Numbered from the stretch's first letter, positions 24,938 to 33,988 are shown. The stretch: DNA of 64,000 nt from Rubritalea squalenifaciens DSM 18772 (GCF_900141815.1 NZ_FQYR01000002.1:62001-126000); one strand, 5' to 3'. Made by a program: numbers and translations. Notes: a model not told the origin generated them from the letters alone.

Positions 24938-27451
24938 ATGATTGCCCGACTCACCATCGTTTCCCTAGGAATCACAGCTGTCCTGTGCCAGACCTCCTGT
25001 GACCAAGAAGCCGCAGCATCAGAAAAGGCTTCATCCTCAGAAAGCCCGAGCACAGGCGCAATCAGCCAGAATTCCTTACCCGAGGAGATCGACTTCAACA
25101 TCCACGTCCGCCCTATTCTCAGTGACACCTGCTTCCACTGCCACGGCCCAGATTCTAAAAACCAGAAGGGTGACTTCGCCCTCCACACCTTTGCAGACGC
25201 CACCAAGGAGCTAGTCAATGCCAAGGGTAAATACGGCATCGTCCCGGGCAAGCCTGAGGAAAGCGAGATCATTGCCCGCGTCTTCAGCGAGGACGAGGAG
25301 GAGATCATGCCGCCAGCCGACTCCATTCACAAGCTCACCTCGGAACAGAAGGACATCCTGAAACGCTGGGTGGAGCAAGGCGCCAAGTACAAGAAGCACT
25401 GGGCCTTCATTCCTCCAAAAAAACAAGTTCCTGAAAAGAAATCCGACTGGGCCAAGGACGAGCTGGACCTCTTCATCGCCGCCAAGCACCAGGAGCTAGG
25501 ACTTAAGCATTCTCCAGAGGCCAGCCCTGAAGTCTGGCTGCGCCGCACCACACTTTCCCTGACAGGCCTGCAGCCAACGCCGGAGGAGCTGGAAGCCTTC
25601 ATCCAAGACAAGTCACCTGAAGCCAAAGAGAAAGTCGTCGATCGCCTGCTGGACTCTCCACGCTACGGCGAGCACATGGCCGTGGCCTGGATGGAGGCTG
25701 CCCGCTATGCGGACACTGATGGCTACCAGAACGACCACGAACGCCAAAACTGGCCTTGGCGTGATTACGTGATCAAAGCGTTCAACGAGAACAAAGGCTT
25801 TGATCAATTCACCATCGAGCAACTCGCCGGCGATATGCTGCCCAATGCTACGCACGAGCAGGTCATCGCCACCGCCTTCAACCGCAACCACCGTCAGAAC
25901 GCTGAGGGTGGTGCGCTCGCGGAAGAGTTCATCATCGAGAACATCCTCGACCGCGTGGACACCGTGGGCACCATCTACTTCGGCCTTACGATGAGCTGTG
26001 CACGCTGCCATGACCATAAGTACGACCCGCTTTCCCAGAAGGAGGTTTTCCAGTTCTCCTCCTACTTTAACAACATCAATGAGGCCGCTACAGCACGAGG
26101 CACCAGCGCCAGACCGACGACGACCTCGCTATCCCTTTACGCCTCAGAGGAAAGCCAGCAAATCTACAAGAAGGTCCAGACTCTAAATGCTGAACTGAAC
26201 AAAGTCCGCGGCCAACAACGAGGTCTCCTCGCCAAACAAGAGCCAAAACTAAAAGGCAAAGCACTCAACGACAAAGCCGAGAGCACCCAGCCGGTCAAAG
26301 AGCTCAAGCAGCAGATCAACCAGCTCAACAATAAGATCAAAGCCAATGGTGACGCCCACTATGCCAGCGTCATGATCATGCGCGAGGCTCAGGGGATCAC
26401 ACCGACCTATCTACTCGAGCGTGGACAGTATACAGACCCCGATAAATCCGAGGAACTCACCCGCACCGTTCCGGCAGCTCTGCTGGGAGACGAGCCAGCG
26501 CCCAAAGATCGACTGGAGCTCGCCAAGTGGATCGTATCCGACAAGAACCCGATCACTGCCCGGGTGATCGTCAACCGCATCTGGATGCACCACTTCGGCA
26601 CGGGTATCGTGAGTACTCCGGAGGACTTCGGCTCCCAAGCCCCCTTCCCGACTCACCCGAAACTACTGGATTACCTGGCCGTGGAATTCCGCCAGAGCGG
26701 CTGGGACATGAAAGCACTGCACAAGCGCATCGTCCTCAGCGCCACCTATGGACAATCCTCCAAGCTCACCGCCGAGCTACTCGAAAAGGACTCAACTAAT
26801 AAATGGCTGGCACGCGGCCCACGCTTCCGACTTTCCGGTTACGCCCTGCGTGACCAGGCTCTCCATGCGGCAGGCCTACTTACTGAAAAACTGGGCGGAC
26901 CATCTGTGAAGCCCTACCAGCCAGACGGCCTGTGGAACAGCATGAGCCATAGTCCGAATATCCGCTATCGCCCGTCCACGGGTGATGCTCTCTACCGCCG
27001 AAGCCTCTACACTTACTGGAAACGTGCGGTGAACCCACCGAGACAAAGCATCTTCGATGGATCTGGCCGTGAGATCTGCTCCGTCACCCAAAACCGCACG
27101 AACACTCCACTGCAAGCTCTCGTGCTGATGAATGATGTTACCTTCCTGGAAGCTGCCAAGAAAGTGGCTGAGCGGGCTCTGTTAGACACGGCCACCAACC
27201 ACCAGCAAAAGCTCAAGTCCATCTACACACACATCACTGGTTACGATGCAGACCAAGAGGAACTCAACATTCTCTCAGATACCTTCGACTACTTCAACGA
27301 ACTCTACACAGCTGATCCTGAAGCCGCGAAAAGCATCCTCACACAGGGAGCCTCTCAAATCAGCGAGTCTGCAGACAAGGCCAAGCTAGCAGCCTACACG
27401 GCCGTCGCCCACGTGGTCCTCAACACAGACGAATCAATCAACATCGAATAA
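24938..27451 (+). CDS. Planctomycete-type cytochrome c / DUF1549 / DUF1553 protein
   Basis: The 837-residue exported protein has three domains typical of Planctomycetes and Verrucomicrobia: PSCyt1 with haem motif CFHCH (near residue 65), PSCyt2/DUF1549 (residues about 170-380, SCARCHDHKYDPL) and PSD1/DUF1553 (residues about 520-800). A coiled linker (about residues 400-480) separates the last two. The N-terminus MIARLTIVSLGITAVLCQTSC could be a lipoprotein signal with Cys21, though position -3 is unusual. The gene is paired with the DUF1501 gene 18 bp downstream, an arrangement found in large numbers in these phyla and often tied to polysaccharide breakdown. The enzymatic role is not established. 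Confidence 0.92.
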   Translation: MIARLTIVSLGITAVLCQTSCDQEAAASEKASSSESPSTGAISQNSLPEEIDFNIHVRPILSDTCFHCHGPDSKNQKGDFALHTFADATKELVNAKGKYGIVPGKPEESEIIARVFSEDEEEIMPPADSIHKLTSEQKDILKRWVEQGAKYKKHWAFIPPKKQVPEKKSDWAKDELDLFIAAKHQELGLKHSPEASPEVWLRRTTLSLTGLQPTPEELEAFIQDKSPEAKEKVVDRLLDSPRYGEHMAVAWMEAARYADTDGYQNDHERQNWPWRDYVIKAFNENKGFDQFTIEQLAGDMLPNATHEQVIATAFNRNHRQNAEGGALAEEFIIENILDRVDTVGTIYFGLTMSCARCHDHKYDPLSQKEVFQFSSYFNNINEAATARGTSARPTTTSLSLYASEESQQIYKKVQTLNAELNKVRGQQRGLLAKQEPKLKGKALNDKAESTQPVKELKQQINQLNNKIKANGDAHYASVMIMREAQGITPTYLLERGQYTDPDKSEELTRTVPAALLGDEPAPKDRLELAKWIVSDKNPITARVIVNRIWMHHFGTGIVSTPEDFGSQAPFPTHPKLLDYLAVEFRQSGWDMKALHKRIVLSATYGQSSKLTAELLEKDSTNKWLARGPRFRLSGYALRDQALHAAGLLTEKLGGPSVKPYQPDGLWNSMSHSPNIRYRPSTGDALYRRSLYTYWKRAVNPPRQSIFDGSGREICSVTQNRTNTPLQALVLMNDVTFLEAAKKVAERALLDTATNHQQKLKSIYTHITGYDADQEELNILSDTFDYFNELYTADPEAAKSILTQGASQISESADKAKLAAYTAVAHVVLNTDESINIE

Positions 27452-27469
27452 CCTTTACCTGACCAAGCC

Positions 27470-28969
27470 ATGATTTCTAACAATCCAATCGATGACAACC
27501 GCATGCTGCAGACCCGCCGCCATTTCTTTGGCAAGATGGCTCAAGGCATCGGTGCTCTCGCACTCGGCAGCTTGCTCAAAGACGATCTCTTTGCCGGCAG
27601 CCCGGTCTTTGCCAATGGCCTGACTCAGTTCGCCCCTAAGGCCAAGCGAGTGATCTACCTCTTCCAAAGCGGCGGCCCGTCACCCCAGGACCTCTTCGAC
27701 CACAAGCCGATGCTACAGAAGCTGAATGGCGAGGACATGCGCGAGCATCTCAAAATGACCCAGCGAGTCACTGGCATGACCAAAAACCAGGCCAGCTTCC
27801 CCTTCGCCGGCACGCATTACAAGTTTGAGAAACATGGCAAGAGCGGCGCAGAGATCAGTGAACTGCTTCCCCATATCGCCAGCATTTCAGACGAAATCTG
27901 CATTCTGAAAAACATGTACACGGAAGCGATCAACCACGATCCAGCCGTGACCTTCTTCCAGACAGGCGCCCAGATCGCCGGCCGCCCGAGCTTCGGCTCC
28001 TGGCTTTCCTATGGACTTGGCACCATGAACAAGGACCTGCCCAGCTTCGTAGCCATGGTTTCCCGCGGCACTGGCCGCCCGAACTGCCAGCCACTCTATG
28101 ACCGTCTCTGGGGCAGCGGATTCCTCCCCACCGAACACGCCGGCGTGAAGTTCATGTCCATCGGTGACCCCGTTCTCTATCTACAGAACCCGAAAGGGAT
28201 GAGTGGTCAGGCACGCCGCAAGATGCTCGACCAAGTGGCCAAGCTCAATGAGAAGAAGCTCGAGGACTTTGGCGACCCAGAGATCTATGCCCGTATCCAG
28301 CAGTACGAGCTGGCCTACCGCATGCAGACCTCTGTACCAGAGCTCACTGATTTCTCCGACGAGCCCAAGCACATTCTCGACATGTATGGCCCTGATGTCC
28401 ACAAGCGCGGCTCCTACGCCTACAACTGCCTCATGGCGCGTCGACTGGCCGAACGTGGCGTGCAGTTCACCCAGCTGTTCCACATGGGCTGGGACCAGCA
28501 CTTTACACTTCCCAAACAGCTTCCAGGACAGTGCAAGGATACCGACCAGGCATCTGCAGCACTTATCAAAGATCTCAAGCAGCGAGGCATGTTAGATGAT
28601 ACCCTCGTAGTATGGGGAGGCGAGTTCGGGCGCACCTCCTACAGTCAGGGTAAGTTGACCAAGGACACCTATGGCCGCGACCACCACCCACGCTGCTTCC
28701 CGATCTGGATGGCTGGCGGCGGCGTCAAGCCCGGCATCACCCACGGCCAGACCGACCAGTTCGGCTACAACATTGTGGACAAGGACGGCAACCCCGTTCA
28801 CCCGGACAAGCACCATTACAACCCGAATGCAGTCCATGTGCACGACCTGCACGCCACCATGATGCACCTCTTGGGCATTGATCACACCAAACTCACCTAC
28901 AAATACCAGGGCAGAAACTTCCGCCTAACAGACGTCCACGGCCAAGTCGTCAAAGACATCCTGAGCTAA
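27470..28969 (+). CDS. DUF1501 protein (sulfatase-fold, Tat-exported)
   Basis: The 499-residue protein starts with a twin-arginine signal (TRRHFFGKMAQGIGALALGS). The body is a DUF1501 domain related to the alkaline phosphatase/sulfatase fold, with YLFQSGGPSPQDLFDHKP, GWDQHF and WGGEFGRTSYSQG ... GRDHHPRCFPIWMAGGG. The His/Asp/Glu residues of the last two blocks correspond to metal positions of that fold. It is translated 18 bp downstream of the PSCyt/DUF1553 gene and certainly shares its transcript. The substrate is unknown. Confidence 0.92.
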   Translation: MISNNPIDDNRMLQTRRHFFGKMAQGIGALALGSLLKDDLFAGSPVFANGLTQFAPKAKRVIYLFQSGGPSPQDLFDHKPMLQKLNGEDMREHLKMTQRVTGMTKNQASFPFAGTHYKFEKHGKSGAEISELLPHIASISDEICILKNMYTEAINHDPAVTFFQTGAQIAGRPSFGSWLSYGLGTMNKDLPSFVAMVSRGTGRPNCQPLYDRLWGSGFLPTEHAGVKFMSIGDPVLYLQNPKGMSGQARRKMLDQVAKLNEKKLEDFGDPEIYARIQQYELAYRMQTSVPELTDFSDEPKHILDMYGPDVHKRGSYAYNCLMARRLAERGVQFTQLFHMGWDQHFTLPKQLPGQCKDTDQASAALIKDLKQRGMLDDTLVVWGGEFGRTSYSQGKLTKDTYGRDHHPRCFPIWMAGGGVKPGITHGQTDQFGYNIVDKDGNPVHPDKHHYNPNAVHVHDLHATMMHLLGIDHTKLTYKYQGRNFRLTDVHGQVVKDILS

Positions 28970-29003
28970 CCATCTTTTTTCTTCAGGTTTTCGTGAATAC
29001 TTA

Positions 29004-29169
29004 GGAGTCGGGTGCGTCTAATGACGCGTTAGATAGACTCCCCAGTGTGTGTGTCAAAGTCCAGGAGCCTCCCAGTCGAGTTCCTGGACCGTGAAAATCT
29101 GGTAGCTCTGTGTGATACAAAAAGTGATTCTAGAATCCGCCATGAAGCCCTGCTTCATGGCGCTTTTTG
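29004..29169 (+). ncRNA. Candidate structured RNA with intrinsic terminator
   Basis: The 330 bp gap 28970-29299 has no convincing gene but shows three consecutive hairpins. The first pairs GGAGTC (29004-29009) with GACTCC (29036-29041) around an inner GCGTC-TAAT-GACGC. The second pairs GTCCAGGA (29059-29066) with TCCTGGAC (29082-29089), with an inner CTC/GAG. The third is a terminator of 10 bp (CGCCATGAAG at 29138-29147, CTTCATGGCG at 29153-29162) followed by CTTTTTG. This could be a small RNA, a structured 3' UTR of the DUF1501 transcript, or an attenuator for the gene at 29300. It does not match SRP, 6S, tmRNA or RNase P features known to me. Confidence 0.45.
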
Positions 29170-29299
29170 TTCTGGCTTGAGCAAGCAAGATCAACACTGG
29201 ATCCCGGCCTTTAAATCTATTCCCAAATAATCAACAAATCCTTGGAATTTAGTGAGATCCGTGCGATAAGTGATATCCACCTAAAGTGTTTGTGTCATC

Positions 29300-29938
29300 A
29301 TGAAAGCGCTCCCCATAGCCCTGCTACTTGCGCTGCCTGCCTGTGTTTATGGACAGACAGTCCCCGCCTCTACATCTCCGCCTAAAGCAGAGATCGTGCA
29401 ACTGCCCGCCTCAGAGCAATACCTGAGCGAGCATCTTCTCGACCGGTTCAATGAACCTCGACTTGATAATGGATCCCCCGATGGGAAGCCCGTGATCAGA
29501 ATCACCGTTTTGCGCGGGAATCAATCACCGGTAATGATGATCTGGCATCCGGAAAGACGGGACGGCACCTCTACCTTGCACGTCAAAGTGCTCAAGGTGG
29601 ACACCATTCAGGCTACCACCTCCTATACCACCATCACTCTGGATAGGCTCATTACGCTGACTCAGGCACAGACCAAGGCTCTGAAGTCCATCTACACCCT
29701 GGCCCCCCTGCAATCACTGCCCAAAGAGCCTTGGCAAAGTGAAACTCTCGATGGCTCTGCCTGGGTTTACGAAGCTGCAGCAGGAAAGCGCTCAGTCATG
29801 GTATGCCGGAGAAACCCTATCAGCCCGGACCTTTCCACCAACGAGATTCCCAAAGCGCGTCTTGTCAAAGAGCTGCAGCTCACCTCATTCGGTCTCACAC
29901 TCTGGACCATGGCAAACATCGACGAGTTGCCTAAATAA
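29300..29938 (+). CDS. Secreted protein of unknown function
   Basis: The 212-residue product has a signal peptide (ALPIALLLALPACVYGQ). LPACVYG is not a clean lipobox, because the residue after Cys and the cleavage after YGQ favour ordinary signal peptidase. The mature part looks beta-rich: VIRITVLRGNQSPVMMIWHP, LHVKVLKVDTIQ, SVMVCRR. No motif is recognised. It follows the structured-RNA candidate and ends before a GC-rich terminator. Confidence 0.65.
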   Translation: MKALPIALLLALPACVYGQTVPASTSPPKAEIVQLPASEQYLSEHLLDRFNEPRLDNGSPDGKPVIRITVLRGNQSPVMMIWHPERRDGTSTLHVKVLKVDTIQATTSYTTITLDRLITLTQAQTKALKSIYTLAPLQSLPKEPWQSETLDGSAWVYEAAAGKRSVMVCRRNPISPDLSTNEIPKARLVKELQLTSFGLTLWTMANIDELPK

Positions 29939-29973
29939 AAGCTCTCCCCGTCTTCATGGAAGTCCACACTCCA

Positions 29974-29996
29974 GCCCCCTATATGGGGGCTTTTGT
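29974..29996 (+). terminator. Intrinsic terminator after the 29300 gene
   Basis: GCCCCC (29974-29979) and GGGGGC (29985-29990) form a stem around TATAT, followed by TTTTG. Confidence 0.75.
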
Positions 29997-30074
29997 CTGG
30001 CGAGATTGTAATATCTCTCCACTCGTATCCGTATTTAAAGTTGTCTTTGATCAGTACGTCCCCCCCCCGGTATC

Positions 30075-30197
30075 ATGAAGAACGAACAAAGCAGCACAGA
30101 CCGTGCTATGTATATCTTGCTCACCTTGGGCATCATGGCAGGCCTCGTCATGCTCATCTTGATTTTCCAGAGCCTTCCCCAGCCTCAGCTCTACTGA
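30075..30197 (+). CDS. Small single-helix membrane protein (40 aa)
   Basis: A short frame encodes a polar N-terminus (KNEQSSTDRA), one membrane helix (YILLTLGIMAGLVMLILIF) and a Pro-rich tail (QSLPQPQLY). The helix and Met-rich composition look real. A run of nine C residues (30060-30068) sits 6 bp before the ATG in place of a ribosome-binding site. No family was recognised. Confidence 0.5.
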   Translation: MKNEQSSTDRAMYILLTLGIMAGLVMLILIFQSLPQPQLY

Positions 30198-30549
30198 GCA
30201 CACTCTAACCATCTTCCTGATTCACCTATTGGCTGAATACTGCTGGCTTATTCACCGCCGGAGAGGCGATTCGACCCCCTGCTGCTATCTACCCTGTAAC
30301 CAACTCAGCAGTCGCTAAACCCATAAAAAGGACTACCAAGCCATATTCGATAACAAGGTCCGATGCAGCAGAAGGTCTACCTCACACAAGTACGCCTGCT
30401 CAAGCGTACCAGTATTCCTGAGACCGAAACACACAGCCTCAGGCAAAACTTCACTGATCTTTGGTCGGGCAGTATCCTGTCCGACCTGCGCCAACTATGC
30501 ACCTCATCCACCTGTTTGCATCCACTTTCTCATGACAAATCTGGCACAA
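30198..30549. other. Gap without a convincing gene; one hairpin
   Basis: The 350 bp between the small membrane protein and the minus-strand gene shows no protein-like frame. A hairpin at 30463-30486 (GGTCGG / CCGACC with inner CAG/CTG) lies about 65 bp past the stop of the minus-strand gene and may end its transcript, although no U-run follows. Confidence 0.4.
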
Positions 30550-31044
30550 CTATTTGGCAGACCAAGTCCGGCAGCTCTGGAGCACCGCGGACGGCAATGG
30601 AAGCGCTTCCGCCAAACTCCTGAGCGCCACGACTTTAGCCAGATTCTCCCAGTCTCCATCTGGATTTCCACCATGCTTCGCATCCATATCTATCTCCACT
30701 TCATGGCGAGCAAGTATGACACACCTTGTAGCCCCACCCTTGATGTGGGCCTTCGCATACACGGCATACACCTGCCCCCTCTGTTCGCCCGGCACATAGC
30801 CATGTCTGCGTATGACACCTGGTCGATAGACAAAAGTATCACCAGCTCTAACAACATCAGCATGCACACCCTCAAGTCCCCCATGCTTTTCCAGATAGAC
30901 CTTCAGTCGGTCATAAGACGTATTATCAAACAGCTCTTCTGCACCGGCTTTATATTGATCTTCATAGAACTCTTCACACTTTACCTCCGCAACATCCGCA
31001 TAGCACAATGGGGCACTCGTCTTCATCACAGTCATTTTCTTCAT
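30550..31044 (-). CDS. Unknown protein divergent from the LexA-like regulator
   Basis: The 164-residue soluble protein has normal charged composition on the minus strand (AEVKCEEFYEDQYKAGAEEL, YDRLKVYLEKHGGLEGVHAD, GDTFVYRPGVIRRHGYVPGE), while the overlapping plus-strand frame is Ser/His-rich and not credible. ATGs at 31044, 31035 and 31026 are all possible, and an upstream extension to 31137 is unlikely. No family was recognised. Its promoter region is shared with the divergent XRE/S24 gene, so it may be a target of that regulator. Confidence 0.6.
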   Translation of the reverse strand: MKKMTVMKTSAPLCYADVAEVKCEEFYEDQYKAGAEELFDNTSYDRLKVYLEKHGGLEGVHADVVRAGDTFVYRPGVIRRHGYVPGEQRGQVYAVYAKAHIKGGATRCVILARHEVEIDMDAKHGGNPDGDWENLAKVVALRSLAEALPLPSAVLQSCRTWSAK

Positions 31045-31192
31045 GTTAGATAATTCGGCGTGATTGTCTGCTCTGAGATTGAAAATATCCTGCCACGTAC
31101 ACTGATATTTAGCTCCAAGCTTCGTACAAACACACACTGTTCAGCTCCCTGCCTTAAATCGACATAGGACACACATCACACCCCTTTTATAT

Positions 31193-31236
31193 ACATTGGA
31201 TACCATTGGTCAAGGATATTAGTCGACATTGGATAC
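31193..31236. promoter_or_regulatory. Direct-repeat operator candidate between divergent genes
   Basis: An exact 11 bp repeat, ACATTGGATAC, occurs at 31193-31203 and 31226-31236, 33 bp apart (about three helical turns). A partial CCATTGG lies between them at 31203-31209. The position, 22-65 bp before the XRE/S24 repressor start, suits an autoregulatory operator. Confidence 0.5.
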
Positions 31237-31257
31237 TTTTTCCTTAGACTACTCACC

Positions 31258-32079
31258 ATGAATCCAGACGAGATCAAGGCGTTCCGGAAACACAGGAAGA
31301 TGAGTCAGGAGCAACTCGGACAACTCTGTGGGGTGACCAAAGCCACCGTCAGCAAGTGGGAGAAGGGACAAAGAAACCCCTCAGGCTCCGCCTTGATCCA
31401 GCTGGACCGCCTGTTCAACGATGAGATCTCTCACCTGCCACTTGGCGATCTGGAGCACAAACTACTGGATGAATGTGTGCGTTTGGGGGGCTTCGACTCC
31501 CGCGAGGACTTTCTCACGGAGTCTCTCAAGCACTTCATCCACTATGGCGGCCTGCTGGAGCCCGATACCAGAGAGGCTAGTTTACATCTGGATGAGGTCC
31601 GTCAGTGCGAGCTCCCAGACATTGCAAACAACAAAGTCACCCACCTTCATCTGGTGGATCCGCCCAGTGACGAAGAAGATGAACAGGATGAGAGCTATAG
31701 CTTGCCGCTCTTGGGAGCCGTAGCTGCCGGTAGCGCTATATCAGGAGATCCCCTGGATGAGGTTGCCGTCTCCAAAGCTTATCCTGCCGATTGCTACGCC
31801 CTCAGAGTCATGGGCGACTCTATGGATGATGGTAGCTCTGCTGCCATCCCGGATGGATCGCTGGCCATCATCAAGGCCATGCCAGAGGGGCAACCCTACG
31901 CTGCTAAGAACCACATCTACGCCTGGAACCTGGATGACGGACAGGTGCTCAAAAAATTCGTTCGCCGCAAAGTCGATGGCAAAACCCGGGGCTTTTTGGA
32001 ATCCCTCAATCCAGCCTACCCTCCCGTCCCCTATACCAGTGACATGACTCCCCAGGGTGAGTTCATCTGTGTCGATTGA
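31258..32079 (+). CDS. XRE-family repressor with LexA-like S24 autopeptidase domain
   Basis: The 273-residue regulator has an N-terminal helix-turn-helix (MSQEQLGQLCGVTKATVSKWEKG, residues 15-37) and a middle linker with a helical segment (residues 80-105). The C-terminal S24 domain (residues 148-273) has the self-cleavage site AVAAGSA with Ala157-Gly158, catalytic Ser188 in GDSMDDGS and the partner Lys in VLKKF (232 or 233). This is the phage CI/LexA layout, cleaved upon RecA activation. No phage genes follow. It may be a prophage remnant or a host stress regulator controlling itself and the divergent 31044 gene. Confidence 0.88.
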   Translation: MNPDEIKAFRKHRKMSQEQLGQLCGVTKATVSKWEKGQRNPSGSALIQLDRLFNDEISHLPLGDLEHKLLDECVRLGGFDSREDFLTESLKHFIHYGGLLEPDTREASLHLDEVRQCELPDIANNKVTHLHLVDPPSDEEDEQDESYSLPLLGAVAAGSAISGDPLDEVAVSKAYPADCYALRVMGDSMDDGSSAAIPDGSLAIIKAMPEGQPYAAKNHIYAWNLDDGQVLKKFVRRKVDGKTRGFLESLNPAYPPVPYTSDMTPQGEFICVD

Positions 32080-32122
32080 GTCATCCACACCACTGCAGAC
32101 TCTCGATCAAACTTTGAGTCAA

Positions 32123-32163
32123 CCCTAACAATGATCACAATGTTCATTGTTAGGGGTTTATTA
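32123..32163 (+). terminator. Intrinsic terminator after the XRE/S24 gene
   Basis: A perfect 12 bp stem (CCCTAACAATGA at 32123-32134, TCATTGTTAGGG at 32144-32155) is followed by GTTTATT. Confidence 0.8.
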
Positions 32164-32266
32164 CTAAGTGATTTACTTAGAATTAGATTTGCCGCAATCC
32201 AGCCGACTCTTGAGGATAGGTACTCCCCCCATAACTAACTAACCTCAAACAAATCCCATAGTACAC

Positions 32267-33034
32267 ATGCTGAAAACAATTACTCTGATGTCAGCTCTGG
32301 CACTGGTTCCATGCGCCAACGCTGCCCTCATTGCACACTATACCTTCGACTCCGACGGCACAGACTCCGGCACCTCTGGTGGCGAGGCTATCCTGGGAGA
32401 TTCCGGCTCAATCAACAACTCCGGCGCAGCCGTAGGCGGAGGTTATCTCGACCTCGCAGGCTCCCCTCTTACGGATACCGCTGGCGGTGACGGCGCGGTG
32501 TCCACCAACACCTTCGACTGGAGCTCCTCCGATGTTCGCACCCTGAGCTTCTGGGTGATGGCCGCCGAAGGAGATACAGGTGACACCAACGCTACCCTGA
32601 TCTCTCTCGGATCAGGAGCTGGTGGAGGCACTCGTTTTGATGTTCGCCTGGATGGTGAGAACCTGAGACTGGAAGTCCAGAGTGGTGGATCCACCACCGC
32701 CTCCGACATCGTCGATGGCTCCTGGCACCATGTTGCCATCGTGGTGAACAACTCCACTTCCACTGTCAATGATGTGGACTACTACATCGACGGCAGCTTT
32801 GTAGGTTCCTTCGCAAACGCCCAGAGCATCAATACTGGTACTGGTCCACTCCGCATGGGTGACAGTTATCAGGATACCGGCCGTGACTTCAAGGGCGGCC
32901 TCGATGATGTGCGCCTTTATGACGAAGCTCTGACCTCAGGACAAATTGCTGCTCTCGCTGCCGTTCCTGAACCATCAAGCACCGCTTTGATCGGTCTAAC
33001 AGGACTCGGTTTCCTGCTGCGCCGCAGACGCTAA
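32267..33034 (+). CDS. LamG-like PEP-CTERM surface protein
   Basis: The 255-residue protein has a signal peptide (LALVPCANAA), a concanavalin-like LamG domain (IAHYTFDSDGTD, SWHHVAIVVN, YYIDGSFVGSF, GGLDDVRLYDEAL) and a C-terminal sorting tag, VPEPSSTALIGLTGLGFLLR plus arginines. PEP-CTERM tags are removed by an exosortase (not in this window) and mark proteins for the cell surface or matrix. LamG domains usually bind carbohydrate or protein. A strong terminator follows. Confidence 0.88.
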   Translation: MLKTITLMSALALVPCANAALIAHYTFDSDGTDSGTSGGEAILGDSGSINNSGAAVGGGYLDLAGSPLTDTAGGDGAVSTNTFDWSSSDVRTLSFWVMAAEGDTGDTNATLISLGSGAGGGTRFDVRLDGENLRLEVQSGGSTTASDIVDGSWHHVAIVVNNSTSTVNDVDYYIDGSFVGSFANAQSINTGTGPLRMGDSYQDTGRDFKGGLDDVRLYDEALTSGQIAALAAVPEPSSTALIGLTGLGFLLRRRR

Positions 33035-33069
33035 TCAACAAACACTTTCTGTGTGTTATCAAGAGTGTT

Positions 33070-33099
33070 AGGGCATCCTCTCGGGGATGCCCTTTTTTT
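33070..33099 (+). terminator. Intrinsic terminator after the 32267 PEP-CTERM gene
   Basis: AGGGCATCC (33070-33078) pairs with GGATGCCCT (33085-33093), followed by T7. Confidence 0.9.
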
Positions 33100-33110
33100 A
33101 CCCCCTAAAC

Positions 33111-33452
33111 TCAAGGCACATGGGTCTCATTCTCTAACATAAATTCAAAATTTCCCTGCACTGGTACACGGCACAACCATGTATAATAGACCCTCTCCTG
33201 CTCGGTCCATAACACCCCGCGGACAAAGAATGCCTCCCCTCCTCTATCGAGGCCCTCTTTTGCAATTTCTTCCTCAAACACGACCTTCAACACCATCTCA
33301 TCACTTAGATCCGCTCCATCTTCAAGCTTATCAGAGAAGCTGTGAGCGATGGGCAGCTCACCCCAAGTCTTAAGTCCACTGTTCTTGGTTCGCTCACAGG
33401 AGATCAAGATGACACTGAATAAAGCAATGACGACGTACATGAAGCTTTTCAT
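33111..33452 (-). CDS. Small lipoprotein of unknown function
   Basis: The 113-residue product has a lipoprotein signal, MKSFMYVVIALFSVILISC, with lipobox LISC. The mature part is acidic and aromatic (VLKVVFEEEIAKEGLDRGGE, VYYTWLCRVPVQGNFEF). I start at 33452; the in-frame extension to 33533 is basic and not signal-like. It is probably anchored in the inner leaflet of the outer membrane. It converges with the 32267 gene. Confidence 0.6.
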   Translation of the reverse strand: MKSFMYVVIALFSVILISCERTKNSGLKTWGELPIAHSFSDKLEDGADLSDEMVLKVVFEEEIAKEGLDRGGEAFFVRGVLWTEQERVYYTWLCRVPVQGNFEFMLENETHVP

Positions 33453-33730
33453 ACTGCGCAGCCTAAGCCGATGAATCAGCTTGCAAAGATTTATCTTCAT
33501 CAGTTCCGGGTGCCTGCACGCCCCCTTATCCATTCACACAAAAAAAGGATGGCCGTATCATAATCTGAAAAGAGTTTCAATCTCCGAAACAGCTTAATAA
33601 GCACACTATGCAACTTTATAAGTCTTTCGTCATCAATCTGCTAAACAGGATGTTTTGTGTTGATTATTAGAGATTTCGGAGAAATATTATGCGACACAAC
33701 CCAAACAAGCCTCTCCAGGCAACCCCTCCC

Positions 33731-33988
33731 ATGATCAAAAGAATCAAGCAAAGTGTGGTTCTTCAAATCGGGATCATCGCATTACTGACCTGCTCTCTTG
33801 CCATCTGGCATATGAATTCCCGCAACAGCAAACGGGACTTCATGGAAAAGTACCGTAATCTGGAAACCGAACCAAGCGTCTCCCCCTTTCAACAAACAAA
33901 GGAAGCAACTCCTCCCGAGGAACCTAGAGACCTCACCACACTCCACAAATCTGGTAAAAAGCAGAACGCCAGAGTACTCCGCTGGTAA
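33731..33988 (+). CDS. Small single-helix membrane protein
   Basis: The 85-residue product has one N-terminal helix (VVLQIGIIALLTCSLAIWHM) followed by a charged, Pro-rich soluble part (EKYRNLETEPSVSPFQQTK, EATPPEEPRDL). The upstream frame from 33689 (MRHNPNKPLQATPP) adds a short segment resembling translated dispersed repeat DNA, so I start at 33731. No function was recognised. Confidence 0.45.
   Translation: MIKRIKQSVVLQIGIIALLTCSLAIWHMNSRNSKRDFMEKYRNLETEPSVSPFQQTKEATPPEEPRDLTTLHKSGKKQNARVLRW

Noticed and set aside
28970-29170. SRP, 6S, tmRNA or RNase P RNA
   Set aside because: None of their conserved loops was found in this structured region.
29045-29230. 61-codon ORF in the DUF1501 downstream region
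   Set aside because: It runs through all of the perfect hairpins, so the sequence is better explained as structured RNA.
30532-31053. Plus-strand ORF of 173 codons over the 31044 minus-strand gene
   Set aside because: The Ser/His/Ile-rich translation is not protein-like; the minus-strand reading has normal charge distribution.
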